This document shows, piece after piece, positions 35,529-43,606 of a DNA stretch of 64,000 nucleotides; position 1 is the stretch's first letter, and every line of letters begins with the position of its first letter. Made by a program: the position numbers and the translations under genes. The notes under the pieces are model-generated. The model had not been told where the DNA came from. It saw only the letters and a list, made by a program, of their open reading frames with translations, and ran no database searches. Source of the stretch: an uncultured Lachnospiraceae bacterium (GTDB taxonomy: Bacteria > Bacillota > Clostridia > Lachnospirales > Lachnospiraceae); contig CAKREB010000003.1 of NCBI GenBank assembly GCA_934317005.1, forward strand, positions 1 through 64,000, in the 5' to 3' direction.

Positions 35529-36656
35529 GTGAAAGAGAGAAATCCGGAATTTTTTTTGAAGGAATTGCTCAGTATGGACACACAGAATCCACCGGGAAAG
35601 GAAGCACAGATTGTTCGGTTCATTATCCAGAAAATGGAGTTAAAAAGAGAACAGTATGAAATTCTTGATCACGGAGGAGGACGTGCATCATTGATCGTAT
35701 CCATACCAGGAAAGAGTGATGACACAGTACTATTTTTGGGACACATTGATACAGTCCCATGTGGAAATAGTGCAGAATGGAGATATCCGCCCATTCAGAT
35801 GACAGAAGAGAATGACCGTTTGTATGGCTTAGGCTCTTCAGATATGAAAAGCGGTGTTGCAATGATGTTGGTTGTACTGCAAAAGATATTATCTGCAAAA
35901 GAAAAATATCAAAAAACCATACGTTTTGCTTTTACAGCGGATGAGGAAAGTCAATGTGCAGGATCAAAAGCAGTGGCACAATGCGACTGGATGGATGATG
36001 TAAAAGAGATTCTTCTCAGCGAACCAACGGATGGAAAAACAGTAATCGCAGAGAAAGGAGTTTTGTGGATAACACTTGACATTGTTGGAAGGCAGGCGCA
36101 TGGAGCGATGCCGGAAGAAGCCAGAAATGGAAATGAATTTCTCTGGAAAGCAATCGAACAGATGAAAGAAAAAATAAAAGATTTGGAAACTTCTCCTATT
36201 TTAGGAAAGGCTTCTATCAGTACAACTGTATTTCAGGGAGGTTTTAAAAGTAACATTATTCCGGGAACAGCAGAAGCTGTTTTGGATATTCGAACAGTGA
36301 CAGCTTCCAATCATACGCAGATCAAACAATATCTGAAAAAGCTTCAGAAAGATTTCTATGAAAAGCATCAGGTAAAAGTAAGCTTTGAAGTGAAAAACGA
36401 AAAGAAGGTATTGGAAGAAAAGACAGATACTAAGCTTGTTCAAAAATGGATGTCACTTGAAGAGACAGAGGAAAAACCTGCGGGAATCCCATATTACACG
36501 GATCTGGCAGAATTGTTAAAAAATCATACAAGTGAATTTATTATCTGCGGGCCGGGTAAAATGAAGAAAATGCATAACATAGATGAATATGTTGAAAATG
36601 CACAGTTACAAAAAATAACCCAAAAGTATATCGCATTTTTAAATCAATATTGTTGA
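35529..36656 (+). CDS. M20-family metallo-amidohydrolase (ArgE/DapE/YgeY-like)
   Basis: A cytoplasmic di-zinc hydrolase that removes acyl or carbamoyl groups from amino-acid-like substrates. It is 375 residues. Metal ligands and catalytic residues are visible: His72 and Asp74 in LGHIDTVP, Asp105 in GSSDMKSG, and Glu139-Glu140 in TADEES. The start is GTG with AGGTGG just upstream. It has its own promoter and terminator but lies inside the PucR cluster; relatives of this type (YgeY) occur in purine-degradation clusters. The substrate is unknown. Confidence 0.87.
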   Translation: MKERNPEFFLKELLSMDTQNPPGKEAQIVRFIIQKMELKREQYEILDHGGGRASLIVSIPGKSDDTVLFLGHIDTVPCGNSAEWRYPPIQMTEENDRLYGLGSSDMKSGVAMMLVVLQKILSAKEKYQKTIRFAFTADEESQCAGSKAVAQCDWMDDVKEILLSEPTDGKTVIAEKGVLWITLDIVGRQAHGAMPEEARNGNEFLWKAIEQMKEKIKDLETSPILGKASISTTVFQGGFKSNIIPGTAEAVLDIRTVTASNHTQIKQYLKKLQKDFYEKHQVKVSFEVKNEKKVLEEKTDTKLVQKWMSLEETEEKPAGIPYYTDLAELLKNHTSEFIICGPGKMKKMHNIDEYVENAQLQKITQKYIAFLNQYC

Positions 36657-36657
36657 C

Positions 36658-36700
36658 AAAGGAGTCAATTTCGCAATGTAGCGAAGGGCTCCTTTTATTT
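36658..36700 (+). terminator. terminator of the M20 hydrolase gene
   Basis: AAAGGAGTC (36658-36666) pairs with GGCTCCTTT (36687-36695), with an inner TTTCGC/GCGAA stem, followed by TATTTTTG. Confidence 0.75.
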
Positions 36701-36744
36701 TTGAAAAAACATATGGAAAAAGGTTGTGCGAAGACATAGTTTTT

Positions 36745-36818
36745 TGCACGCGGGATTCGTGTCTGTGCGCACTTGGCATGAACCCGTTCACCACAAAAAA
36801 CGTGCGCAGAAATGAGGG
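36745..36818 (+). promoter_or_regulatory. candidate pseudoknot leader 1 (before DUF1989 gene)
   Basis: CGGGATTCGTG (36751-36761) pairs with CATGAACCCG (36777-36786), leaving one bulged A. The 15-base loop (36762-36776) contains TGCGCAC (36766-36772), which is complementary to GTGCGCA (36802-36808). That second segment touches the Shine-Dalgarno sequence GAAATGAGGG. The result is an H-type pseudoknot. A closely similar sequence precedes the adenine-deaminase-like gene, and a more distant one precedes the binding-protein gene. I could not match it to a known riboswitch. Confidence 0.55.
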
Positions 36819-36823
36819 CTAAT

Positions 36824-37438
36824 ATGGCAAATTATATTGTAAAAGAAAAGGTATTTATCCCGCCTTACGAAGGCAGGGGCGTTCGTGTCAAAGCAGGACA
36901 GTTTCTTAAGATTGTGGATGTTGAAGGAAAACAGGTAGGCGATTTTATCTGCTTTAATGAAAATGATTTAAGCGAGTATGTATCTACCGTCCATATGAGA
37001 TCATCTCTTAGCAGTATCCGTTTGAAGATTGGTGATTTCCTTTATAGCAATTACAGAGATCATTTGATGCAGTTTGTGGAAGATACGGTAGGAAAGCATG
37101 ATTTCTTTTTCCCGGCATGTGACTACTATCGCTATAAAGTTGATTTTGGTGTAGAAGATCATCCGAATTGTAAGGACAATCTGATTGGTGCGCTAAAGAG
37201 TTTTGGAATTATTCGAAACGAGATTCCGGATCCAATCAACTGGTTTATGAATAACCATATGGATGAAAATGGTGATTATGTCATCGAAGATCCATTATCA
37301 AAACCTGGTGATTATGTTGTATTAAAAGCATTAAAGGACGTTGTATGTTGTGTGTCTGCCTGTTCACAGGACTTTGTTCCGGTCAATGGTATGAAGGTAA
37401 CTCCATTGGAATTGCAGGTATGCGAATTAGAAGAATAG
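36824..37438 (+). CDS. DUF1989 (urea-carboxylase-associated family) protein
   Basis: A 204-residue cytoplasmic protein of the DUF1989 family, with the typical blocks VEGKQVGDFICFN (about 31-43) and FFPACDYYRYKVDFG (about 92-106). Known relatives are the urea-amidolyase-associated proteins and the carboxyguanidine deiminase subunits, so an amidine/amino hydrolase activity is plausible. The ATG at 36824 fits the GAGGG spacing of 5 bases; the ATG at 36812 lies inside the ribosome site. It is preceded by the pseudoknot-like leader and followed after about 107 bases by the adenine-deaminase-like gene. Confidence 0.85.
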   Translation: MANYIVKEKVFIPPYEGRGVRVKAGQFLKIVDVEGKQVGDFICFNENDLSEYVSTVHMRSSLSSIRLKIGDFLYSNYRDHLMQFVEDTVGKHDFFFPACDYYRYKVDFGVEDHPNCKDNLIGALKSFGIIRNEIPDPINWFMNNHMDENGDYVIEDPLSKPGDYVVLKALKDVVCCVSACSQDFVPVNGMKVTPLELQVCELEE

Positions 37439-37465
37439 GAAACAGTGTGAAAAACGTTATTTTTC

Positions 37466-37537
37466 ACATGCGGGGTTTGTGTCTGTGCGCACCTGGCACA
37501 AATTCATTATATGCAAAAAAATGTGCGCAGAAATGAG
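37466..37537 (+). promoter_or_regulatory. candidate pseudoknot leader 2 (before adenine-deaminase-like gene)
   Basis: TTTGTG (37476-37481) pairs with CACAAA (37497-37502), extended by G-U and G-C pairs. The 15-base loop differs from leader 1 by one base. TGCGCAC (37486-37492) in the loop pairs with GTGCGCA (37523-37529), next to GAAATGAGG. Compared with leader 1, a C-G pair becomes T-A and a G-U pair becomes G-C, so the stem is kept while the sequence changes. Confidence 0.55.
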
Positions 37538-37545
37538 GATTAAAT

Positions 37546-39366
37546 ATGAAAACATCCGTAGAAAGCTTGAAATTAGTATCTGAACGGCAGCATCTGGTTG
37601 ATGTGCTGATGAGTGGAACACAATATGCAGATATTGTGTTAAAGGGTGGAAATGTTGTAAATGTTATCACAAAAGAGATTTATCCTGCAGATGTAGCAAT
37701 TTCAGGGAAATATATTCTGATGGTGGGTGACTGCGCTAAGCTGATCGGAGCGGATACGGTAGTATATGATATGGCTGGAAAGTATATCATGCCGGGATTT
37801 GTAGATTGTCATATGCATTTTGAAAGTGCCATGTTGACAGTTACAGAGTTTTCCAGATTATCCATTCCGACCGGAACAACGTGTCTGATCTCAGATCCTC
37901 ATGAGATTGGTAATGTGCTGGGGCCTGTTGGCATTAAGGAAATGGCAAAAGAAGCGGCTAAGATGCCACAGCATGTATTTTGTCGTGTGCCTGCACTTAC
38001 ACCGGATTCACCGGGACTGGAAACAGCAGGATATGATGTGACATCAAAGGATATTCCGGAAATGTTGGAATACCCTTCCGTATCCGGTATTGGAGAAACA
38101 CAGGGAGTAAGTGCTATTCGTTTTGTATATGAACATAATTATCCGGTAATCCGTGATACGATCGTATCTTCCGTGTATGCTCGTTCTATAGGAAAAGAGG
38201 TGGATGGCAATGCACCATTGCTATTTGGCAATGAACTGGCAGCACATATTATATGTGGTGGAACTGACGTTTCATGTCATGAAACAACCACAAAGGAAGA
38301 AGCAATCGAAAAACTTCGCTACGGTGTCTACATGCTGATGCGAGAGGGATCAACACAGAGAAATATGCCGGAATGCATTAAAGCTGTGACGGAGGAAGGA
38401 TTAGATTCCAGACGTGCGATCTTAGCAACGGATGATATGTTAGCAGGAGATATTGCAACAAAGGGGCATATGAATGATATTATTCGTCGTACGATCAGAG
38501 AGGGTGTGGAGCCGGTAGAAGCAATTCAGATGGCAACCATTAATCCGGCAACATGGCTGGGATTGTCAGAAATTGGTGTGCTGGCACCTGGAAAGCTTGC
38601 GGATATTGCTGTTGTTGAAGGAAAGTTAGAAGACATGAACGTTTCAGAAGTCTTTTTATCAGGAGAATTAGCTGCAAAGGACAAAGAACTGTTACTTCCG
38701 CTTCCGGCATATCAGTATCCGGAAGTTGTGAAACATTCTGTAAAGAGAAAGAAAGTAACACCGGAAGAATTAATGGTGAAATGCACAAAGGCAGACCCAA
38801 AAGTAAATTGTATTGGCTTGATTTTAGATCAGAATCTGACAGATGCGTTTGTAGAAGATATGAAAGCGGAGAATGGATATGTTCTTCCGGATCTGGAGCA
38901 TGACCTTTTGCCGATTGCCAATGTCGGAAGACACGGACAGAGTGATATTGGAGCGACATTTGTTAAGGGATTCAAAATGAAAGAGGGCGCATTTGCAGAA
39001 AGCGTGGCGCACGATACACACAATATCATTGTAATGGGAACTAATTATGAAGATATGGCAGTAGCGGTTAATCATGTCATAGAAATGCAGGGTGGCGTTG
39101 CCTTAGCTAAGGATGGAAAGGTTATCGGAGATCTTCCGCTTCGCATTGCCGGTCTGATGACAGACGAATTAAGTGCATCTGAACTGACAGAACGCATGGA
39201 TACCATTACAAAGATGGCAAAAGAACAGCTGCATTGTGAAGCACATGCCCCATTTATGCATTTAGCATTTTTGGCTCTGACAACCAGTCCAAAATGGAAG
39301 ATTACGGATAAAGGTGTAGTAGATGCTAATAACTATTGTGTTATACCAACGATCGTGGAAGAATAG
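37546..39366 (+). CDS. adenine deaminase-family protein
   Basis: A 606-residue metal-dependent amidohydrolase. The binuclear-metal motif HxH is at residues 89 and 91 (GFVDCHMHFESAMLT). The C-terminal adenine-deaminase domain is recognisable (VAHDTHNIIVMGTN and DGKVIGDLPLRIAGLM). Adenine deaminase converts adenine to hypoxanthine and ammonia. In this setting (PucR, DUF1989, cyclase-family hydrolase, importer) a different purine or N-heterocycle may be the true substrate. The ATG is preceded by GAAATGAGG, and the pseudoknot-like leader lies directly upstream. Confidence 0.88.
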   Translation: MKTSVESLKLVSERQHLVDVLMSGTQYADIVLKGGNVVNVITKEIYPADVAISGKYILMVGDCAKLIGADTVVYDMAGKYIMPGFVDCHMHFESAMLTVTEFSRLSIPTGTTCLISDPHEIGNVLGPVGIKEMAKEAAKMPQHVFCRVPALTPDSPGLETAGYDVTSKDIPEMLEYPSVSGIGETQGVSAIRFVYEHNYPVIRDTIVSSVYARSIGKEVDGNAPLLFGNELAAHIICGGTDVSCHETTTKEEAIEKLRYGVYMLMREGSTQRNMPECIKAVTEEGLDSRRAILATDDMLAGDIATKGHMNDIIRRTIREGVEPVEAIQMATINPATWLGLSEIGVLAPGKLADIAVVEGKLEDMNVSEVFLSGELAAKDKELLLPLPAYQYPEVVKHSVKRKKVTPEELMVKCTKADPKVNCIGLILDQNLTDAFVEDMKAENGYVLPDLEHDLLPIANVGRHGQSDIGATFVKGFKMKEGAFAESVAHDTHNIIVMGTNYEDMAVAVNHVIEMQGGVALAKDGKVIGDLPLRIAGLMTDELSASELTERMDTITKMAKEQLHCEAHAPFMHLAFLALTTSPKWKITDKGVVDANNYCVIPTIVEE

Positions 39367-39376
39367 GAGGATTTAT

Positions 39377-40093
39377 ATGAATTATAATGAAAAATTTGAA
39401 TTGATTGACTTATCGCAGGAAATTTATCAGGGCATGCCGGTTTTTGGTATGCATCAGAAAACTTTTATCATGACGAATCAGACACATGAAGAAAATATGA
39501 AGCAGACCGGTTCTAAAACGCTTGGTTTTAGCGCAAGAAATCTTTTGATCAGTGAGCATGGTCCTACTCATTCTGATGCTGTATGGGAATACAATCCGGA
39601 GGGGCCAACGATTGATAAGATGGATATGAAATTATTTTATGGAAGTGCAATCTGTGTAGACCTTTCTCATATCAGATATCCGGATTATATTGAAGCAAAG
39701 GATTTGGAAGAGGCGGTAGAAAAAGCTGGCTTAACAGTAGAAAAAGGTGACATTTTCTTAATGTATACCGGACATTATAACCGTACTTATGCAAAGGGAG
39801 ATATTGAAGGATATCAGAACTATTACACTGGACTTTCCTATGAAGCTGCAGAGTGGCTTGCTAAAAAAGGTGTAGTTAATATTGGTGTAGACTCATCGGC
39901 AATTGACCAGACACCGGACGATTTGGACTTTTCAGGTCACTGGGTATGTGGAAAATACGGTATGACCAATACAGAAAATTTGCGAAATCTGGATCTGGTA
40001 GCAGGAAAAAGATTCTTTTATATGGGATTGCCATTGAGAATCCGGGATGGCAGCGGCTCACCGGTGCGTGCCGTAGCATTAGTAGAAAAGTAA
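39377..40093 (+). CDS. cyclase-family metal hydrolase (kynurenine formamidase-like)
   Basis: A 238-residue cytoplasmic hydrolase of the cyclase/KynB fold. The metal-binding motif HxxTHxD is at residues 61-67 (HGPTHSD); a second conserved segment is SSAIDQ near residue 174. Family members open amide or cyclic ester/amide bonds (formylkynurenine, isatin). The start at 39377 follows AGGAGG; the overlapping in-frame start at 39323 is inside the preceding gene. It probably acts after the deaminase-like enzyme in one pathway. Confidence 0.86.
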   Translation: MNYNEKFELIDLSQEIYQGMPVFGMHQKTFIMTNQTHEENMKQTGSKTLGFSARNLLISEHGPTHSDAVWEYNPEGPTIDKMDMKLFYGSAICVDLSHIRYPDYIEAKDLEEAVEKAGLTVEKGDIFLMYTGHYNRTYAKGDIEGYQNYYTGLSYEAAEWLAKKGVVNIGVDSSAIDQTPDDLDFSGHWVCGKYGMTNTENLRNLDLVAGKRFFYMGLPLRIRDGSGSPVRAVALVEK

Positions 40094-40106
40094 AGGCGGG
40101 ATTTGT

Positions 40107-41012
40107 ATGAATTTTCTTGGTTTTTTGCAGTCGTTATTGGGTGGGATTGGAACAGGTACAATCTATGCACTTCTTGGGTTATCCTGTTCACTGATTCTTG
40201 GAAGACTTCAGATCTGTTCTGTTGTTCATGGTGATCTGACCATTTTAGCTGGTTATTTGTGTTATCAGGCATTTCGTATGTTTGGAATTGATCCGTTTAT
40301 TACACTGATTGTTCTTATTCCGATTTTCTTCTTTATTGGATATGGGATTCAGAATATCTTTATGAAACCATTTATGAAGCTGGAAACATGGAAGGGACGC
40401 TATGAAGGTCAGGTTATGGTTTCATGGGGAATCGGTATGTGTATTATGGCGGTGGAATATTTTCTGTTTTCCGGTACATATAAAACGCTCAATGTACCAT
40501 ATCGTAATTCTACTGTGAACATAGGAAGCATTGCTATTCCAATCGTACATATCATAGCATTTATCCTGACGATAGTGCTGATTGTGGCAGTGGAACTTCT
40601 CTTAAAGAAAACAAGTCTGGGAATTCGCATCCGTGCCTGCAGCTCCGATACGACAACAGCAAAATTAACAGGAATTCCGGTTGACCGCATTTGTGCGATA
40701 ACATTTGGAATTTCCAGTTCTTTGGCGGCTGTGGCAGGTGTTATTTATGCACTGACCAATTCACTTAGTCCGGCAGAAGGATTTGATCTGACATTTTTAG
40801 GATGGGTTGCAGTTATCTTAGGAACGATGGGAAATCTGAAAGGAGCTGTAACAGCTGGAATCCTCATGGGTATTGTGCAGGCAATGACAATATATTTCTG
40901 GATTCCGAACCTGGCAACAGCCATGATCTATATCGTATTACTGATCATCCTTGTAGCAAAACCAAATGGATTATTTTATTGGAAAAAGAATGAGAGGGGG
41001 CAGGCTGCATGA
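40107..41012 (+). CDS. branched-chain-amino-acid-type ABC permease, LivH type
   Basis: A 301-residue membrane permease with eight or so helices of the LivH/LivM (HAAT) family. The conserved loop GIRIRACSSDTTTAKLTGIPVD lies at about residues 171-192. It follows the cyclase gene by 13 bases and overlaps the LivM-type gene by 4 bases. HAAT importers carry amino acids, urea, amides or nucleobase-like compounds; the neighbours favour a nitrogen-rich compound. Confidence 0.92.
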   Translation: MNFLGFLQSLLGGIGTGTIYALLGLSCSLILGRLQICSVVHGDLTILAGYLCYQAFRMFGIDPFITLIVLIPIFFFIGYGIQNIFMKPFMKLETWKGRYEGQVMVSWGIGMCIMAVEYFLFSGTYKTLNVPYRNSTVNIGSIAIPIVHIIAFILTIVLIVAVELLLKKTSLGIRIRACSSDTTTAKLTGIPVDRICAITFGISSSLAAVAGVIYALTNSLSPAEGFDLTFLGWVAVILGTMGNLKGAVTAGILMGIVQAMTIYFWIPNLATAMIYIVLLIILVAKPNGLFYWKKNERGQAA

Positions 41013-42004
41013 AAGCAAAGAAGTGGATTCCAAGTCTGGTTGCCGGTGTAATTATTATGATTGCCTATCTGGTTTATTTTCACGCCAGTAATCAATCCTA
41101 TTTGTCCAGCTTTATTGTGTATATTTGTTTGTTCCTCATTGCCGGGCAGGGTTGGAATCTTTTAGGTGGATATATTGGAGAAGTATCGTTTGGTCATGCC
41201 GTGTTTTTTGGTATTGGAGCTTACACGGTAGCACTTCCGGGAGGCTATGGTCATGATATCCCGATTGTACTGCTGGTAGTTTTAGGAGCTGTCATAGCGG
41301 GAATATTTGCGCTGCTAATCTCGTATCCGTTACTAAGGATCAAAGGGTTATCCTTTTTGATTGGAACATTTGGGTTAGGTGTTATCTTTCTAAATGTGTT
41401 TAAATCAAGCAAATTTTTATTTGCCAGTAAGGGATTATTTGTAAAGTTTGTTCCGACGGATCAGCTGTATCCTGCGATTGTTCTTCTGACAATTCTAACG
41501 GTACTTGGGGTAGCTTTTTTGGTAAAGAGTCCGTTGGGATTAAGCTTTAAGGCGGTTCGCGATGTCCCGGAGGCGGCGGAAATGATTGGAATTAATTTGT
41601 ATCGTACCAAGACAAAGGCACTTGTGATCGGGGCTATGGTGACTGGTTTAGCCGGAGCGTTATATGCACTGTATGAAATGCATATTACACCAACAGCAAC
41701 CTTTGATACGGCAATCAGCAATGATATTTTGTTAGGAGCGTATGTTGGAGGTTGTGGAACAGTTATGGGACCGGTTATTGGTGGTGCTATTTTGATCATT
41801 GTGCAGGAAGCAGCACGCAGTATGATTACAGTAAGTGGTGGTCATAATCTGGTACTTGGTCTGATCCTGATCTTAGTTATGATGCTGATGAAGCAGGGAA
41901 TCTGGGTAGGCATTTGTCAGCTGACCGAGAAAATGCTTGACCGGTGGAAAGAAAGCAAAATGCAGAAACAAAGTAAGAATCTGGAAAAAGCAGGGGGTGA
42001 TTAA
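41009..42004 (+). CDS. branched-chain-amino-acid-type ABC permease, LivM type
   Basis: The second permease, 331 residues, about nine membrane helices. The conserved loop SFKAVRDVPEAAEMIGINLYR is at about 179-199. The start overlaps the previous stop (ATGA) and the ATPase gene follows directly, so all components are coupled. Confidence 0.92.
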   Translation: MKAKKWIPSLVAGVIIMIAYLVYFHASNQSYLSSFIVYICLFLIAGQGWNLLGGYIGEVSFGHAVFFGIGAYTVALPGGYGHDIPIVLLVVLGAVIAGIFALLISYPLLRIKGLSFLIGTFGLGVIFLNVFKSSKFLFASKGLFVKFVPTDQLYPAIVLLTILTVLGVAFLVKSPLGLSFKAVRDVPEAAEMIGINLYRTKTKALVIGAMVTGLAGALYALYEMHITPTATFDTAISNDILLGAYVGGCGTVMGPVIGGAILIIVQEAARSMITVSGGHNLVLGLILILVMMLMKQGIWVGICQLTEKMLDRWKESKMQKQSKNLEKAGGD

Positions 42005-42730
42005 ATGAGCGAACCTATATTAGAAATGAAGCATTTGACAATGGGCTTTGGTGGTCTTGAATTGTTTTCAGATATTAATATATCGGTAAATAAAGGCGAG
42101 GTGCTTGGAATCATTGGTACAAACGGTTCCGGAAAAACAACCCTGTTTAATATTATTTGTGGAATTTATCGTGCGCTTAGCGGAAGCGTTATTTATAAGG
42201 GAAAAAATATTTCAGGAATTGCTCCACATAAGATAGCAAGAATGGGCATCGGAAGATGTTTTCAGATGGTAGCACCCTTTGAGAGTATGACACCGTTAGA
42301 AAATATTAAAGTAGCGAGGGCAAATGCCGGACGGTGCGGAAAGGGTATCAAGCTATCCTTTGATGAGATATTATCACTGACACATTTAGAAAATGTCAAA
42401 GATATCACAACGAATAACTTATCTCTTCCTGATAAAAAGAATGTAGAGATAGCAAGAGCTTTGGCGTGTAATCCGGAGATTATCTTATTTGACGAGGTTT
42501 CCTGTGGCTTATCCGGCGAAGAAATCAGGGAGCGAATGAAACTGATGAAAAAGCTGGCTGACCAGGGGATTACGATTATTGTCATTGAGCATATTATGAT
42601 GTTTATTAAGGAAATATGTGATCGTGTGGTTGTACTGCATGCGGGGGAACTGATCGCGCAGGGAACGCCATCAGAGGTGATTTCAGATCCTAAGGTAATT
42701 GATGCTTATCTGGGAGGTGGTAAGATATGA
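42005..42730 (+). CDS. ABC transporter ATP-binding protein, LivG type
   Basis: A cytoplasmic ATPase of 241 residues. Walker A is GTNGSGKTT (about 38-46), Walker B is IILFDEVSCGL. The signature motif is degenerate (NNLSLPDKKNVEIARAL instead of LSGGQ), which is worth noting. The C-terminal LivG extension is short. It overlaps the next ATPase gene by 4 bases. Confidence 0.9.
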   Translation: MSEPILEMKHLTMGFGGLELFSDINISVNKGEVLGIIGTNGSGKTTLFNIICGIYRALSGSVIYKGKNISGIAPHKIARMGIGRCFQMVAPFESMTPLENIKVARANAGRCGKGIKLSFDEILSLTHLENVKDITTNNLSLPDKKNVEIARALACNPEIILFDEVSCGLSGEEIRERMKLMKKLADQGITIIVIEHIMMFIKEICDRVVVLHAGELIAQGTPSEVISDPKVIDAYLGGGKI

Positions 42731-43443
42731 GTTATTTTGAGTACAATGATGTCTATGCCGGATATTCTAAAGAAATGAATATATTGCAGGGAATTACCTT
42801 TTCACTGGAAAAGGACAGCAGGGTTGCTCTGATTGGTGCAAATGGTGCCGGAAAAAGTACCATTATGAAAACTATTTCCGGACTGGTGCCGTTGCAGCGT
42901 GGCAGCATTGTGTTTGATGGAGAGCGCATAGATGGTCTTACACCACATAAGATTGTTGAACGTGGTGTGATTCAGGTTCCGGAAGAAGGTGGAACCTTTC
43001 CGAACCTGACGATTGAAGAGAATCTTACCATATCATGTGTCAGCAAAAGAGCACGTGAGAATGCAGCAAAGAATAAAGAACTGGTGTACGACATGTTTGA
43101 ACCATTGGCGATTAAGTCAGGACTGTTGGCAGGCTCGCTGAGTGGTGGTCAGAGAAAGATGTTAAGTATCGGCAAAGCAATTATGGAAGAACCGGATATT
43201 TTGTTGTTAGATGATATTTCAATGGGACTTGCCCCAAAAGTGGTACAGGAGTTATATGGTTCTTTACGAAAGTTAGTGGATCGGTTAAATAAACCGGTAC
43301 TGGTCGTAGAACAAATTATGGAAATTGCATTGCAGTTTGCAGATTATGGGCATGTGGTGCAACAGGGAAGGATTGTGATGTCCGGAACTTCGCAGGAGCT
43401 TCTGGCATCAGATCAGGTGAAAAACTCCTATATTGGTGGATAA
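42727..43443 (+). CDS. ABC transporter ATP-binding protein, LivF type
   Basis: The second ATPase, 238 residues. Walker A GANGAGKST (about 38-46), signature LSGGQRKML (about 138-146) and Walker B ILLLDDISMGLAP are intact. The heterodimer with the LivG-type protein thus has one orthodox and one degenerate signature motif. Confidence 0.92.
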   Translation: MSYFEYNDVYAGYSKEMNILQGITFSLEKDSRVALIGANGAGKSTIMKTISGLVPLQRGSIVFDGERIDGLTPHKIVERGVIQVPEEGGTFPNLTIEENLTISCVSKRARENAAKNKELVYDMFEPLAIKSGLLAGSLSGGQRKMLSIGKAIMEEPDILLLDDISMGLAPKVVQELYGSLRKLVDRLNKPVLVVEQIMEIALQFADYGHVVQQGRIVMSGTSQELLASDQVKNSYIGG

Positions 43444-43531
43444 TGTGAAAGTATTTTCAGACTGTCAAATGTACAGTCTGAGGGTATTAGAGTTTTACAA
43501 TGAAAAAACGAAGCAGAAACGTTTTTTATTG

Positions 43532-43601
43532 TGCAGATCGGTGTTTGTGCGCACGAAGCGCAGATCTGCAAAAGGCAAGGGACGTGTGCAGGAAAGAGAG
43601 G
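43532..43601 (+). promoter_or_regulatory. candidate pseudoknot leader 3 (before binding-protein gene)
   Basis: TGCAGATC (43532-43539) pairs perfectly with GATCTGCA (43563-43570). The loop holds TTTGTGCGCACGAA; its TGCGCAC (43548-43554) pairs with GTGTGCA (43584-43590, one G-U pair), directly before GGAAAGAGAGG. The stem sequence is unrelated to leaders 1 and 2, but the layout is the same. Confidence 0.45.
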
Positions 43602-43606
43602 CTATT

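Noticed and set aside
36720..37545. Classical purine riboswitch before the DUF1989 and adenine-deaminase-like genes
   Set aside because: The conserved three-way-junction sequences of the purine class are not present; the structure is a pseudoknot type.
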